NCBI GenBank assembly: GCA_007120565.1
Contig: SKNK01000150.1
Location: 1-6,631 of the forward strand
Source: Nitriliruptoraceae bacterium
Lineage (GTDB): Bacteria > Actinomycetota > Nitriliruptoria > Nitriliruptorales > Nitriliruptoraceae
Reading direction: 5' to 3'
Length of the DNA stretch: 6,631 nucleotides
Below, in pieces: positions 6,139-6,631 of this stretch (its first letter is position 1; each line of letters opens with the position of its first letter). Both the position numbers and the translations under genes were made by a program. Below the pieces are notes generated by a model. That model saw only the letters and a list, made by a program, of their open reading frames with translations. It searched no databases and was not told the DNA's origin.

Positions 6139-6631
6139 GTGCAACTCACTCCCCCGCCTCGGCCCACGAGCGGCGCCGACGATGTCGCGGCCGCACTACG
6201 CGGTGCGCACGCCCAACTCGGCGCGGCGCCGGCGATCACGGTGCTGTTCCCCGAGGGCCGTCAGGAACAAGGCGTCACCTCGCTCGCGCAGTGGGCTGCC
6301 AAGGGCGCCCACCTGCTCGAACTCGACCTGCTCCTGTCCCCTGGCGACACGATCCGCCTGGATGCGCCGCTGTCCTGGACCAGCGCAGCGGTCTGTCTGG
6401 CCGCGTGGTGGTCCGGGATCGTCGTTGTCCTCGACGAGGACGCCGACGTAGCCGTCTGCCACCAGGATCGGCTCGCCGACACGAAGGCCGAGGATGTGCT
6501 GGTCCTCGGGGACCGGATCGACGGATCACCGACCGAAGGGGTCGGTGAGGAGCCCTGGGTGCGCGCGGTGCAGACCTTCCCGGACCAGCCACCGCTGCCC
6601 CGCGCCCAGCCCGACCTGGCCGCGCTGCGGA
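6139..6631 (+). CDS. TIGR03089-like family protein, N-terminal part
   Basis: Truncated by the right edge after 164 codons; family members are about 220-250 residues, so most of the protein is visible. The segment SLAQWAAKGAHLL (47-59), then SPGDTIRLDAPLSWTSAAV (66-84), CLAAWWSGIVVV (85-96) and ADVAVCHQDRL matches the pattern of TIGR03089 proteins. These resemble the first subdomain of AMP-binding (ANL) enzymes but lack their P-loop and catalytic C-terminal part. The function of the family is not known to me. In mycobacteria the homologue (Rv3268) sits beside the LCP gene Rv3267, which supports the assignment by context. The GTG at 6139 is the first start after an in-frame TAG (6127-6129), and AGGA lies 7 bases upstream. 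It is divergent from the wall-polymer operon and may share its regulatory gap. Confidence 0.8.
   Translation, partial: MQLTPPPRPTSGADDVAAALRGAHAQLGAAPAITVLFPEGRQEQGVTSLAQWAAKGAHLLELDLLLSPGDTIRLDAPLSWTSAAVCLAAWWSGIVVVLDEDADVAVCHQDRLADTKAEDVLVLGDRIDGSPTEGVGEEPWVRAVQTFPDQPPLPRAQPDLAALR

Noticed and set aside
5974..6144. 57-codon N-terminal extension of the degenerate LCP protein from an ATG at 6144
   Set aside because: It would overlap the divergent gene's start at 6139 and adds a non-conserved segment with no anchor. The GTG at 5973 has a GGAGG and is followed at once by the basic/TM signal-anchor.
5858..6451. Plus-strand open frame of 197 codons overlapping the right-hand gene
   Set aside because: It is in a different frame from the TIGR03089-like gene and gives an Arg/Ser/Pro-rich translation. 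The 6139 frame has the family pattern and a ribosome-binding site.

Overview
The window is very GC-rich DNA, by eye about two thirds G+C, with tightly packed genes, GTG starts and 4-base gene overlaps. It reads as an actinobacterial chromosome. The best phylum clue is the divergent gene at the right edge, which resembles the actinobacterial TIGR03089 family. The genus cannot be fixed from sequence alone. The proteins are clearly diverged from mycobacterial ones, so another, possibly deep-branching, actinobacterial lineage is plausible.

Layout from right to left. A divergent, right-truncated TIGR03089-like gene (+, 6139 onward) is separated by about 165 bases from a five-gene leftward operon. 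In transcription order the operon is: (1) a membrane-anchored protein with a degenerate LytR-CpsA-Psr (LCP) domain and a good LytR_C tail (4702-5973); (2) a canonical LCP ligase-type protein (3368-4705); (3) RmlD, dTDP-4-dehydrorhamnose reductase (2460-3371); (4) a WbbL-like family 2 rhamnosyltransferase (1534-2463); (5) a mannose-1-phosphate guanylyltransferase-like nucleotidyltransferase with a left-handed beta-helix tail (446-1537). Every junction is a 4-base ATGA or GTGA overlap. After a 123-base gap with a candidate promoter, a left-truncated ABC-2 polysaccharide-export permease (Wzm/TagG type) starts on the same strand (1-322).

Together this is a cell-wall glycopolymer module. RmlD completes dTDP-rhamnose, the WbbL-like enzyme would transfer rhamnose to a lipid-linked sugar, ManC would supply a nucleotide sugar, the permease would export the lipid-linked glycan, and the LCP protein would attach it to peptidoglycan. 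From memory, the gene content matches Mycobacterium tuberculosis Rv3264c (manB/manC), Rv3265c (wbbL), Rv3266c (rmlD), Rv3267 (LCP) and Rv3268 (TIGR03089). Here the LCP function sits inside the operon and is duplicated.

The most notable point is the LCP pair. The first protein has lost most of the LCP active-site motifs but keeps a textbook LytR_C domain. The second keeps every LCP motif but has a diverged C-terminal domain. I saw no mobile element, CRISPR array, tRNA or rRNA.
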